Below the pieces are notes generated by a model that ran no database searches, was not told the DNA's origin, and saw nothing but the letters and a program-made list of their open reading frames with translations. From Hsuehochloa calcarea (lineage: Eukaryota; Streptophyta; Magnoliopsida; Poales; Poaceae), in assembly GCA_036346395.1 (NCBI GenBank), contig CM070599.1:22869232-22933231 (forward strand): 64,000 nucleotides of DNA, given 5' to 3'. Positions 30,660-40,985 of the stretch are shown piece after piece (within the stretch, counting starts at the first letter, position 1; every line of letters begins with the position of its first letter). The translations under genes were made by a program, and so were the position numbers.

Positions 30660-31225
30660 CTCCTAGCGCTACTCATCCTTGGGTTCTGGACTCGGGTGCC
30701 TCTTTTCTTGTTGTTCGTGGGCCTATGACTGATGCTGCATATGTTCACACCGCTGATGGTACACCTTGCTCTATTACCCATTAGAGCATTCTCTCTACAT
30801 CTCGCTTCTCTATTCCTGATGTGTCTTTTGTTCCCCAGCTATCTATGAAACTTCTTTTTGTTGGTCAACTCACTGATATGAACTGTTTCATTGGATTTGA
30901 TGATTCTTCTTGTTTCATTCAGGATCGTCAGAGTAAAAGAGTGATTGGATCTGGCCATCGCCGTAGAGGCTTTCCTAGTCTCTATGTTTTGGACACCTTA
31001 CATCTTCCATCCACCAGTACATCGAAGGCTTCAGTGTCTTCTGCTATGTCATCATCTGAGTCTCCTGTTGGTTCTTCCTTCAGCAAGTGGCATCATAGAC
31101 TTGGTCATCTTTGTGGAGCTCTCCTGAGTACTTTAGTTCACCAGGATTACTTAGGTCATGGCACTGTTGAATCTAGTTTTCATTGTACTGGTTGTAAGCT
31201 GGGGAAATAGCTACAACTTTCATAT
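30660..31225 (+). pseudogene. Copia protease and integrase N-terminus (family 1)
   Basis: WVLDSGASFLVVRGPM holds an intact DSG triad. VSFVPQLSMKLLFVGQLTDM, GFDDSSCFIQDRQSK and IGSGHRRRGFPSLYVLDTL follow in order, then KWHHRLGHLCG and CTGCKLGK (HHCC zinc site of integrase). The frame stops after GK, and the integrase core is absent. Confidence 0.88.
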
Positions 31226-31249
31226 TCCAGTAGTACCTCTCATTCTTAT

Positions 31250-31785
31250 GGGGGACTGCGTTTAGGCGTCTGTTCTATGCCAGTTCGAGTCAGCTTTAGC
31301 TCCACAGTTACTCTGACTCCACTTGGACTAGTGATCCTGCTGATATCCGATCTATCACTGGTTATTGTATCTCTCTTGGTACTTGGCTCATTGCCTGGAA
31401 GTTCAAAAAGTAGACTACGGTGTCACGCTCTAGTGCAGAGGCTAAGTTTCGAGCTCTTGCTGCTACCACCTCAGAGATCATTTGGTTTCGATGACTCTTG
31501 TTTGATCTTGGTGTCCATTGTGGAAATCCTACACCTCTTTTTTCTGAAAATACAAGTGTCATTCAGATTGCTAGTGATATAGTTAAGCATGAGCTGACAA
31601 AGTATATTGGTGTTGATGCATCCTTCACATGATCTCATTGTCAGCATTCGACCATCGCCCTTAAGTACGTTCCCTCAGAGTTTCAAGTAGTAGATTTCTT
31701 CACTAAAGCTCAGACTCGAGTACATCATCGACTTCATCTACTTAAACTCAGTGCATTAGATCCTCCTGATCAACCTTGGGTTTGA
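31250..31785 (+). pseudogene. Copia RNase H end (family 1)
   Basis: Resumes at the RRLFYASSSQLQLHSYSD region and continues with TWLIAWKFKK, AEAKFRALAATTSEI, FSENTSVIQIASD and SALDPPDQPWV then stop. Integrase sequence joins here across GGGGGA, which occurs in both original sequences, so the internal deletion may have used short homology. Confidence 0.85.
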
Positions 31786-31790
31786 AGGGG

Positions 31791-31939
31791 TGTTAAGAGT
31801 GTTGTATATTCTACTCTATCTCTCTTTCTCGGCTCATGTAGCCCATGAGGCCCATATAACAATATCTATATATACCCTCTCAATTAATGAATAAGCGACA
31901 CAGTTGTGAATAGCAAAATCACTCTCCCTCTTTCTAACA
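31791..31939 (+). repeat. Copia 3' LTR (element at 29,059)
   Basis: 149 bp, preceded by the purine tract TTTGAAGGGG. Starts TGTTAAGAGTGTTGTAT and ends TTTCTAACA. Close to the 5' LTR, with scattered substitutions and short indels. Confidence 0.92.
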
Positions 31940-33000
31940 CCAGAAAGCCACATATCTGACCAGAACAAAGTTCGTTCTCCATTGGCAATTTGTACGGAGA
32001 TAAAAGCTTGGAACATGGCAAGCTCTGTACGGTTGGCTGGGATAGCAAGACCCCGCCATGGCCTTGATGGCCATGTCCTCTGTAGCCAAAGCCAATTGAT
32101 ACAGAGCACATTGCCGAGGACACGTAGATTATGAAGGCCTAGGTCCCCACACTGAATGGACCTACATACCGACCACCAAGCAACCAAATAGTGACCACCC
32201 GAAACATTATCTGTTCCTTTCCAAAGGAAGGCCCGCCATCGTTTGTCAATTTCTTTGATAATCCATAATGGCGGGTTACAAGCCATGAAGCAATAGATGG
32301 GGATAGCCGTAAGTACTGTCTTGAGAACGACAAGGCGAGGACCTTGTGAGAGCATGCCAGCTTTGCATGCCCTGATGTCTACCAGCAACCTTGTCCAACA
32401 AGGGTTGGAAATCCCTCTTGATCGGTTTCCTCAAGGATAGGGGTAGCCCAAGATACTTGCATGTGAAGTCGGCAGTGGTGCGCTAAAGCTCCGAAGCCAT
32501 AAGTTGAAGCCGTTGGTCGCTGCAACGGATCAGAGAGATGGAGTTCTTGGAGAGGTTAGTAGGCAATCCTGACGCCTGTCCGAAGACCTGCGGGATGACT
32601 TTGATGGCCTGCAAGTCTCTGATGACTGGAGTGAGGAATAGTATCGCATCATCCGCAGAGAGCGATAGGCGGTGTGGTATACCGTGTGGCCCTTTATGAG
32701 AGTTCAAGTCGTGAAAAGTTATCAGCTTCGGCCACAAGGTTATTCAGTACGTCCATTGCAATAACGAACAACATAGGCGACATGGGGTCCCCTTAGTGGA
32801 GACCTCGGGCGTGCCAAATAGCCTAACCTGGAATTCCATTGAGGAACACACTGTTGGAGGTCGAGGAGACCATGATGGCTAGCCAATTGAACCACTTAGG
32901 ACCGGATCCCTTATGCCTTAGAACCTCCAGTAGGAAAGGCCAAGAGATGGAGTCGTGCTTGGGCAATGTCAAGCTTGAGCTTAAAGGACACCTTCCTTTT
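31940..33000 (-). pseudogene. LINE C, 5' part, reverse transcriptase
   Basis: Minus-strand codons 32,737-32,483 hold LSADDAILFLTPVIRDLQAI (YADD box with Tyr changed to Ser), then FGQASGLPTNLSKNSISLIR. Codons 32,388-31,940 hold LVVLKTVLTAIPIYCFMACN, FLWKGTDNVSGGHYLVAWWS and FQAFISVQIANGERTLFWSD. Upstream to about 33,000 are LINE RT remnants in broken frames. The 5' limit is not clear. It continues below the copia at 29,058. Confidence 0.86.
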
Positions 33001-33430
33001 CTAGATGGGGCGGTGACCGCGAGGGAGGAGGAACTGAGGGAGCTAGATGGGGCGGTGATCGTAATGGAGATAGGGCAACCGCCGTCATTGGCATGAGATG
33101 ATGCACTGACAACAGCTTGTGGTGTGGAGGGCTAGAGGTGGACGCGTGTAGTTGCAGGAGGGAGTGGAAGAGTGGTGGCACGTATAGGGAGGATGGATCG
33201 AGTGGGGTTGGAATGTTGGATTTCTCAAGGGGGCCCACCTGTCAGGTAGTTGTCGGGTAAACGGGTGTGGTAGGCACCGGTGGACCTCACCCATGCTCTT
33301 GCCTATTTGCCTATTGGGCAAAGATTTCTCACCATGTTCATACCCACGACAGAAAAGGAAGAACATACTCACATCCATTATGGTTTCTGTCCACATGTAC
33401 GTGGGTAATCGGGCACAATTGCCACCACTA
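33001..33430. other. Unassigned block between LINE and gypsy pol
   Basis: GC-rich near 33,000-33,300 with GGGCCCACCTGTCAGGTAG, a word common in grass repeats. A minus frame of 126 codons (33,465-33,085) starts in gypsy but has no motif beyond it. It could be LINE 5' UTR or another insertion. Confidence 0.3.
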
Positions 33431-33439
33431 TGGGAGACT

Positions 33440-34204
33440 CTGGAGTACTTGATCACCCACCTCAAACTCCAATTCCCATCTTCTCACATATGCATATATT
33501 TTCTGTCTACTCTGAGCTGCTAGCATATTTTGCCTAATTTGCGCCACTCGGTCCAAGGTCCTCTGGACCCAATCTGGTCCCAGAACTGCCTTCTTTTCCA
33601 CGCATCCCAACAAAGTGACAACATATACTTCCGCCCATACAGAACCTCAAAACATGCTACCCGAATGCTAGAGTAATAGCTGTTATTATAGACGATCTCT
33701 ACAAGAGCCAACTGATCCTCCCAACTACCCTTCCATGATAGGACACAGAACCTGAACATGTCCTCCATTATCTAAATAGTGCGTTCAGGCTCCCCATCCA
33801 TCTGAGGGTGAATGCAGTGCTAAGGCGAAGCTGAGTTCCCAAAGCATTATGCAAACTCTCCCAAAACATGCATACAAACTTGATATCTCTATCAGGAACA
33901 ATGGTTTTGGGACACATGTAACCCCACTGTCCCACACATAAATTGGAGACAAATTGCTTGTTATATTCGTTGTGTGGATAAGAATAAAATATGCAGACTT
34001 GCTTAAATGCTCTACCACTGTCCAAATAGCATCATTCCCCCATTGAGTACGAGGTAAACCAACCAAAAAATCCATTGCAATATCATTCCATGTCCACCAC
34101 AGAACCTCCAAAGGTTCTAACATTCCCGCGGGATGCTTATGCTCAGCCTTCACTTGCCGACAAACTCCACAAGAAGCTACATACTTAGCGATATCCACCT
34201 TCAT
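33440..34204 (-). pseudogene. Gypsy integrase
   Basis: Minus strand: MKVDIAKYVASCGVCRQVKA (CxxC of the zinc site), then WTWNDIAMDFLVGLPRTQWG with the first Asp, IVPDRDIKFVCMFWESLHN with the second Asp in another frame, ALGTQLRLSTA, LVEIVYNNSYYSSIRVACFE, EVLYGRKYML and RRWELEFEVGDQVL. The catalytic Glu region (usually TERVNQ) is degraded near 33,770. Frameshifts at about 34,020 and 33,770. This is the enzyme that would insert the element DNA. Confidence 0.9.
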
Positions 34205-34499
34205 TCTTTTCCACCATAGACGCTTTTTTCAGATCCTGATACATCTTGGTCTAGCTAGGATGAACAATGTACGGTGTACGATGAGCTTCTATCAAGATAT
34301 CATGATTGACTTGCCCCTTTTGTGGCACACAAAGGTGGTCTTTAAACCGCAATTCGCCGGACTCGTCAAGGCTGAAATCCCCCTTTTTGGGTTCATCAAG
34401 ACACTTTCTTGTTGCAACAGTCGATCAACTGCGTCTCAGTCTGTGCTGTATCAGCATAGCAATAAGAGATTCCCATTCGGTCTAAATCAACAATGAGAC

Positions 34500-35405
34500 A
34501 GTCCAGAGTAGAGGAAGTCGCCTTGCGACTAAGAGCATGAGCAACCACATATACCTTGCCTGGATGGTACTAGATGGTGAGATCATAATCTTTGATGAAT
34601 TTTAGCTACATCCTTTGCCTCAAATTCAGATATTTCTACGTGAAAATGTACTTAAAAGTCATATTTCTACATGGAAATGTACTTAAAACTCTTATGAACA
34701 GTGAAAATTTCACAAGACTCCCGTACAGATAGTGCTCCCAAATCTTTAGAGCAAAGACCACAGCGGTCAACTCTATGTTGTGAGTAGAGTAATTCTGCTC
34801 ATGTTTCTTCAGCTGCCTCGACGCATAAGCAATAACTTGCCATCTTGCATAAGGACACAGTCAAGACCCACTCGAGATGCATCATAATAGACTGTGTAAC
34901 GCTTCCCAAGCTCAAGGAGGGTGAGAACATGGGAAGTCACTAGCTTCTCCTTCAAAGTACAGAAATTGCGCTCACAATCATCATTCCATTGGAATTTCAC
35001 GTCTTTATCTGTGAGATGAGACATTGGCTTGGCAATGAGGGAGAAAGCTTTTACAGATCGCCGATAATAACCTGCTAACCCTAGAAAACTCCCCACTTCC
35101 TTGACATTAGACGGTCTCTTCCGGTCCACCATTGTAAAAACCTTGCTGGGATCACATGAGATACTTAGCGGCTTAATCACATGACCTAGAAAGCCTACTT
35201 CTGTAATCCAGAACTCGCGCTTCTTTAATTTAGCATTGAACTTGTTCTCTCCTAGAGTTTCAAGAACTAGCCTCTTATGTCACTCATGGTTCCCTTCGTC
35301 ATGGAATAGATGAGAATATCATCAATGAACACCATCTCAAAGTCATCCCGATACTTGTGAAACATGCTATTCATCATCTCCATGAAAACAACAAGGGCAT
35401 TCACC
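34500..35405 (-). pseudogene. Gypsy reverse transcriptase and RNase H
   Basis: Minus strand from 35,405: FMEMMNSMFHKYRDDFEMVF then FIDDILIYS with an intact FIDD catalytic box (about 35,313-35,334). Next, VGSFLGLAGYYRRSVKAFSL, KPMSHLTDKDVKFQWNDDCE and YYDASRVGLDCVLMQDGKLL (RNase H start). VYVVAHALSRK near 34,510 is the RNase H end (usually VADALSRK). Several frameshifts, including one after FIDDILIYS. Confidence 0.9.
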
Positions 35406-35409
35406 ATGT

Positions 35410-36500
35410 GGCGAGCTAGGCCGACATGGCATGAATGGCTGGGCCAGGCTGGGCCTGAGGATAGGGCTCATCGGGCAGCACGACACGGCACATCGGGGGC
35501 GGCTAGATGTGGAGGAGGCTGGGTCAGGGGCGGTCGGATCCGGAGGAGCCGCGATCGAGGTCGGCCAGATGTGGAGGAGGGGCCAGGGGCGGCCAGAACC
35601 ATTATCGTCGGAGACAACAGAGACGACAGATGATGATGAAGGTGCCAGAGCTGAGGAAGATGCACCGTCGGTCGACACCGTCATCATCTCATTCTCCTGT
35701 CTGGTGGGGAGTGGGGATGGCGAGGTACCGGAGAAGAAGGCAACAGAAGGTGGTGCCGCATCGGCGAATGAGGTAGCACGCGATGCTGGCTCCGTCTTCA
35801 CCACCGTCAACCGCGTCGGGAGGCGGCAATGGCGGGGTCCGGGGGTGGCGGAAGGCTGGAAGGGTGTCGGCTGGGGAGGGGAACTAGGGAGTAGGGACTA
35901 GGTTATAGGGTTAGGAGTAGGGTTGGGTGGGGTTTTAGGGATGATGGGAGTGATATGAGCCTTATGATTTAAATCCAATGGTTAGAATTTTTTTTTGACT
36001 GAAAACCAACAAATTTTTAATTGAGTGTTGTGTAGACACTCCCAAAAATAAAATAAAATAAATCATGCACGTTCCTGAGAGGATTTGTTTGAAAGCAATG
36101 GACGATATTGTCATCATAAGAGCCACTAATGTGCTGAAAGAGTCTTGCGTCCAACAACAACTTCGAATCAATCCTCCAAATTCCAGTAGGCTAAAGATTA
36201 TGTGGCACATATTAGATGTTCATATTCATAGGATGGACCGACAATCGGGGTGCCATCAAGTTTAGATTCATAGGATTGACCGACAACAAACTTGGTGATC
36301 GACATAGAAATTGTGCATGTGACCCATATGAGCAAGTCCGCAAGGTTCTTAAAAGCATCTGAATTACATGCAATTTTCGTTTAGTAGATAATACGAATAA
36401 TTGAACCAAGACAAGAAGTTACATAAGTGATGTAACTAGTTAAGCGCATGACAGATCAAGTAGCAAACAATAAAACAAATGAATTATGAATACAAAATAT
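35410..36500. other. Foreign insertion in gypsy pol, gene-like GC-rich part
   Basis: Gypsy sequence stops at about 35,408 and returns near 36,505, with the protease-RT linker and RT start missing. On the minus strand the block starts AT-rich. A stretch of CCCTAAAACC / AACCCTA words (35,880-35,940) follows, resembling a plant 5' UTR, then a 147-codon Ser/Pro/Ala-rich frame beginning MTVVKTEPASRATSFADAAP (35,810-35,367). That is how a captured first exon would look, but no family is recognised. An ATTCATAGGAT(G/T)GACCGACAA pair lies at 36,220-36,290. Confidence 0.4.
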
Positions 36501-36509
36501 GCCCACCTA

Positions 36510-36918
36510 GCTAACTCCAGCAATACCCCTAGGAGAGCTAATTAGAACTTATTGCGAAATCTACTGCATACCCAAATTTGCCCTCCTAGCAAACTCTAGC
36601 AATACGAGCTAATAGTAGCTCCAAAATAAAAAAAATAAGAGCATTGTGGGAATCCACAAGTTGTGTACCTATGACCACGTTAGGACGACCTAAAGACTCT
36701 AGTGGTGCCAGGGCAGCAGAAGCCCTAAGACTCAGCTGAGGCGGTGTAGAACTGCTGGAGGTGCGGTAATCTAAAGTGGAGTAGTCGGTGCTGGCTACCA
36801 GTAGTACCCGATAGGTGGTGTCTTGGCAGGAGGTAACTGCGGTGTATGAGTAGCCGTCGTCATCTAGATAGGCCCCCGAGAAGAAACAACTGAGCGCGAT
36901 GATGGTTCTGGCTCCCAC
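36510..36918 (-). pseudogene. Gypsy gag-protease junction and protease start
   Basis: Codons 36,918-36,586 lead into RPNVVIGTQLVDSHNALIFF, the usual lead-in to the gypsy protease. The next residues in a shifted frame read FGATISSYC, matching LFDSGATHSFIS with the catalytic D lost. AGCTAATTAGAAC and CTCCTAGGGG words around 36,530-36,560 align with protease DNA at 2,291-2,310 in unit 1. Confidence 0.6.
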
Positions 36919-36929
36919 TTGATAATGCT

Positions 36930-37990
36930 AGTGGGATTCTACCGACAAACTAGCTTGATGTGAGCTGATCGCCCATAGTGACGACACTATGTGAGGTTGC
37001 CCTGTCCCAATTGAGCAGTCAGCCACACGATGTTCACCTCCACACTTGAAGCACACCAAACCCTGCTCTGGGACAGGGCGGTAAGATGGAGTTGTTGAGG
37101 AAGAACGAGGCACTGAAGAGGAATGCGGCCTCGATTACTTTGACTTGGAGAATAACAGAGGGTGGTGTCCTGCTTTAACTTCATAGGAACGGGCCCCTTC
37201 GTAATCTACATGTCCAACTCCATACTCCTAGACTGCTCAACCACAGAGTTGAAATCACACAGCGTTGTGGCTCCCTTAACATGTCGGAACTCAAGGTTAA
37301 GCCCCCGACAAAACCTCTTGGCCTTTACAAGATAATCATTTGCCATAGATAGTACAAAGCAGGCTAGGTTGTTGAACTCCGACTCATACTTAGTCATGAA
37401 CATCTTGCCCTTCACAAAAGTGGACAGGGCAACCTCCATCCTCTCCATGAAAGACTCTGGATAGTACATCGCCTTGAACTGGTCGACGAAGATCTCCCAA
37501 GTGACTGGATCCTGAGGAGGGGTCCTAGCTGAAAGAACCCCTTCCCACTAGATGTCCACCGGACCCTTCAGTTGAAAGCCCAAGAAGCGAGTCTTTTGCT
37601 ATGAGGCTAACTTGAGGGCTCCAAACTATTTCTCCATGTAGCGTCGTCAGTCCGCCGCTTGGACCGACGAGCTCGAACCGTCGAATGTATCCAACCTCAA
37701 CGCCATTCACTAGTGAAGGCCCATCCACATCTCAGGTGCAGGTGGAGCGACAACAATAGATGTAGTGGCAGCGGGGGCTGCTGGCACTTATTGACCAAGT
37801 GCACAGATCCCCCCAAAAGCTCTCGCAACATGGTCGGGGTCCCTTCCTGTCCTTTGCCCTCTGGCTGATTAGCTACAGCCTCCTTACCAGAACCGTTTCC
37901 CTCTGCTACAGACTCATGAACTTCAGGCGGTGGCTCCACCTGGCCATGCCCACGGCCATGGCCTCCTTCACGGCCTCTTCCCCTTGGCAT
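36930..37990 (-). pseudogene. Gypsy gag with zinc knuckle
   Basis: The N-terminus at 37,990 reads MPRGRGREGGHGRGHGQVEP (basic). MYYPESFMERMEVALSTFVK and YESEFNNLACFVLS with AKRFCRGLNLEFRHV (37,469-37,206) are the conserved retrotransposon gag domain. VCFKCGGEHRVADC (about 37,070-37,030) is a zinc knuckle one residue short of the usual CX2CX4HX4C. Frameshifts at about 37,700 and 37,200. Gag would form the particle that packages element RNA. Confidence 0.88.
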
Positions 37991-38279
37991 AGCTATTCAA
38001 CACAATCAAACAATCATGCAATAAGCTCATAAGCACCATCCTTAAATCATTACTATTTATCAATACGATATAACGGAAATGTAAACACAATGCTTGACCC
38101 ATTCCCATCCTATTGTGCACTAATGTCTCAAAATTTAAGTTAATTAACCAACCAAAGTCAGGTTCTAGTAATTAATTAACCTATATCAAATTTGTAGTTT
38201 AATTAGCCTAACCAAGGTCAAATTTTAGTAGATTAAATTAACATAAGTTGTCAATTTATTTAGCATGGACCTAAAGCCC
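37991..38279 (-). other. Gypsy 5' leader
   Basis: About 290 bp between PBS and the gag start, AT-rich, with repeated AATTAACC / CCAAAGTCA words (38,130-38,230). Untranslated. Confidence 0.6.
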
Positions 38280-38291
38280 GCTCTGATACCA
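38280..38291 (-). other. Gypsy primer binding site
   Basis: The minus strand reads TGGTATCAGAGC two bases after the LTR end, matching initiator-Met tRNA. Confidence 0.9.
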
Positions 38292-38293
38292 AC

Positions 38294-39453
38294 TATAACA
38301 TTTCAGCCCAACAAAGAGCTCATAATGTCACATCTATTTTTTTTCTCTAAATTCAAACCATAATTACTTATAATTTTGACAACCTTTGTAAGAATAGAAA
38401 TCTACAACAGGTCATCCTACCACGAGAATATCAACATAATTGCAATATGGATGAATGCTCACTTATAATTTGGGATCTCACATCCAAGAATGCTCGGGGC
38501 CACACTAGCGGAACCTTGCAACTGGGGAAATTGATAAGCAACAATATTTAAAAAAACCATTACTATAACATAGTAATAACTCATCATTACTATACGCTCT
38601 AATATTACTCATGATCCACATGACTATGATAACGTCATCAATGTCCAATAATCAACCTCTTGATAAATGCAACAAGTCTTTAGGTATAATTGTTGTAACT
38701 AAATCATGAAAACTTCATTATTGATAGCATGTGATGTGTAGGTGCTATTCTCATCCCATGCATGTTGCCTTCAATGTTCTCCTAGAAACAACACCAAAGG
38801 GGTGAGTACAAAACTCAGCAAGTACATAATGGAACAATAAAAATACACAATCAAAGCTTATTATTCACGTACCCATCATCACCATGACTCATTTTCCCAA
38901 TCATCTTTTTCATTAATGCATTGCAATTATACCGAGAAGTAGAAAACTTTACCACTTCTGGAATGTATGAAAATTACCTAATTGATCCTAGTTATGACCA
39001 TAATTTAATTCACCCATCTACTATAACCAATGAGGCAAACAACATGGTTGCTACCAACATTGATTGCCCAATAAAATAATATCGCATCAAAGGTTCTCAG
39101 ATCGTTACCCCTCGAAATCAGACGTTTGAGATGACCAAAATACGATGCTCTAAATTCCCCCTTATTCTCCTTCTCCCTTCTCCGTTATCCCTTCGTTCTT
39201 CTTCTATGCCTCCTCCTCTACAGCCAGCAGTGTAAGGCAATAGCAGTAGCCTCAGCAGCGCATGGCACAATAGACCACGGTGGCTACTGGGCAGTGCTCG
39301 ACAGCCTACGCCGTGCGGCCAGGACTAGCTTTTTATTCGGGCAAACATGCTGAGTCCAGCTTGGACTTGGGTCCGGCCGACCCCTCTTTCTCCCTTCCTC
39401 TTTTCCTTATTATTTTCCCTAAGTCTTTTCTAGTCTTTTTAAGCGGGGTATCA
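38294..39453 (-). repeat. Gypsy 5' LTR
   Basis: 1,160 bp. The minus strand starts TGATACCCCGCTTAAAAAGA at 39,453, matching the 3' LTR start TGTAATACCCCGC, and ends ...ATGTTATA, where the expected CA has become TA. It lacks a middle segment present in the 3' LTR (equivalent to about 26,210-26,860). The five bases beyond it are TAGCG; the other side is lost, so no target duplication can be checked. Confidence 0.87.
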
Positions 39454-40124
39454 TAGCGCGGACCATCGCAGGTCGCCGTCGAGCCGCGCCATCGTAGACT
39501 CACCAATCACACGCCGCTTGCGTCGCCGTCGCCGTGCGCCCTGAGGCCGTTGGCACACGCCTTCACGTGTGCGCGTTTGTGTGCTCAGGCCAAGCTGCGC
39601 TAGGGTTAGGGGAAACCCTAGTAGGCCGGTAAGCGATTTGGGTCGTTGGTTCTAGCCCATAAGGCTCGGCCGAGATGGGATCCGACTGCCCTTTGTGCTT
39701 TTGCAAAAAAGCCCTTCAACTTTTTCGTATTTAAGCGCAAGTTCTTGGTTTATTAAAATTGGTTACTTCTGGGCAAATTTTTTTGAAAAGGACCCTAGAA
39801 CTTTGGGAATGAAGTATGAGGGCTTCACGTTGGTAGAACTTTACAAATTAAACATCAAAATTTTTCTGGTTCTTTTATTTAAGTCTCATGCGATTTATTT
39901 AAATGCCAGAAATTGCTTTTTTGTTAATTTGTGATTATAGTAATTGTTCTATGCCAAGAAAATTAGTAGTAAACTAATAGAAAATTACTAGAAATCTGTA
40001 TATTTGATATTTACTAATGCAAGTTGTATTGTTGTAAAACATGTTTTGACTCATGTAGTACATGATGTACCTATTCGTTACCTTATGGTAATTATATATA
40101 TTGGTATATAGTGCTATAGGCAAC
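39454..40124 (+). other. Upstream region of a plus-strand gag remnant
   Basis: GC-rich at first (GTCGCCGTCGCC words, GGGTTAGGGGAAACCCTAG), then AT-rich with ATATATATTGGTATATAG just before the gag ATG. It may be LTR and leader of the element that owned the gag below, but I see no LTR end or PBS. Confidence 0.35.
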
Positions 40125-40985
40125 ATGACCGACGTCGCAAAAAGGGAATTTGATGAATTGACAGTTGACGGAAGCAACTACCTAACCTGGGCCTTGGATG
40201 TGGTTCTACTTAGCCTCCAAAGGGCTAAGTGCAACTATTGTTCCTCACAGCAGTACTAATAAGCCCCTAGAGGAAGACAAGGCTAACGCCCTATTCCTGC
40301 TACGTCACCACTTGAATAAGAATATCAAGGATGAGTATTTGACTGATAGATATCCTTTAACCCAATGGGTTTCCCTTCAAAAGAGATATAATCAGCAAAG
40401 GGAATTAATGCTCCCACAGGCGGAGCATGATTAGACGAGTTTGCGCTTCCAGGATTTTAAATCTGTGGTGACTTATAACTCAATACTCTATAGGATAATT
40501 TCTCATTTCAGACTTTATGGAAGAGATTTTACAGTGAGAGATCTTATCGAGAAAACCCTTTCAACTTTCCATGCTTCAAATCTGGTACTAGCACAACAGT
40601 ACAAAGAAAAGTGGTATCAAAACCACTTTGAACTGATAACCGCACTTCGATTGGCGAAAAAGCATAATGAACTCCTCATGAGGAATCATAGTGCTCGTCC
40701 TACAGTAATGCAGGGTGCACTTGAGGCGCACATAACATTTAGAAACGAACGAATGCAAGTGGAAATCGAAAGGAGACTGGGAAAGAAGTCTAAACTATTT
40801 GTCTTCAAGGCAAAAGGTAAGATTGGAGGAAAGGGGAAGTCGCTAATGAAAACATTAGGTGACAATAGGATCTGCTATACGTGTGGGCTCAAGGGTCACT
40901 TGGCAAAAGTTTGCAAGACACCTAAGCATCTGGTGGAGTTCTACCAAGAGTCTCAAAGAAAGAAAAGCCAGAATAAAGCTCCATG
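40125..40985 (+). pseudogene. Retrotransposon gag with zinc knuckle (copia-type)
   Basis: Starts MTDVAKREFDELTVDGSNYL TWALDV, shifts frame near 40,197, and continues YLASKGLSATIVPHSS, LFLLRHHLNKNIKDEYLTD, one stop at 40,435 (TGG to TAG in HDW), then FQDFKSVVTYNSILYRIISH to KSQNKAPWV. CYTCGLKGHLAKVC (about 40,874-40,915) is a perfect CX2CX4HX4C knuckle. The N-terminal DUF4219/UBN2-like pattern marks it as copia-type Gag. It is much better kept than its surroundings: one frameshift and one stop in about 285 codons. It abuts minus-strand copia RT. Confidence 0.85.

Larger units (their letters stand above)
29059..31939 (+). mobile_element. Ty1/copia family 1 with both LTRs, internally deleted
   Basis: 5' LTR 29,059-29,212, PBS 29,213-29,225, long leader, gag, protease, integrase start, then a jump at about 31,249 into RNase H, PPT and 3' LTR 31,791-31,939. 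Most of integrase and the reverse transcriptase are deleted. The flanking pentamers are TTAGA (29,054-29,058) and CCAGA (31,940-31,944), three of five alike, compatible with an aged target duplication. It splits a minus-strand LINE whose halves lie either side. Confidence 0.92.
26205..39453 (-). mobile_element. Ty3/gypsy chromovirus-type element, nested and degenerate (unit 2)
   Basis: A minus-strand LTR retrotransposon read from high to low coordinates: 5' LTR 39,453-38,294, PBS 38,291-38,280, leader, gag 37,990-36,930, protease start about 36,600, a foreign block 36,500-35,410, RT-RNase H 35,405-34,500, integrase 34,204-33,440, then a LINE (with copia inside) to 28,064, chromodomain 28,063-27,827, PPT, and 3' LTR 27,742-26,205. 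The chromodomain after integrase indicates a chromovirus (Tekay/Del-like is my guess). All reading frames are broken. Confidence 0.9.

Noticed and set aside
35880..35940. Telomere-like GGGTTAGGAGTAGGG repeats
   Set aside because: Units are irregular and few. They fit a plant 5' UTR-like AACCCTA run, not a telomere array.
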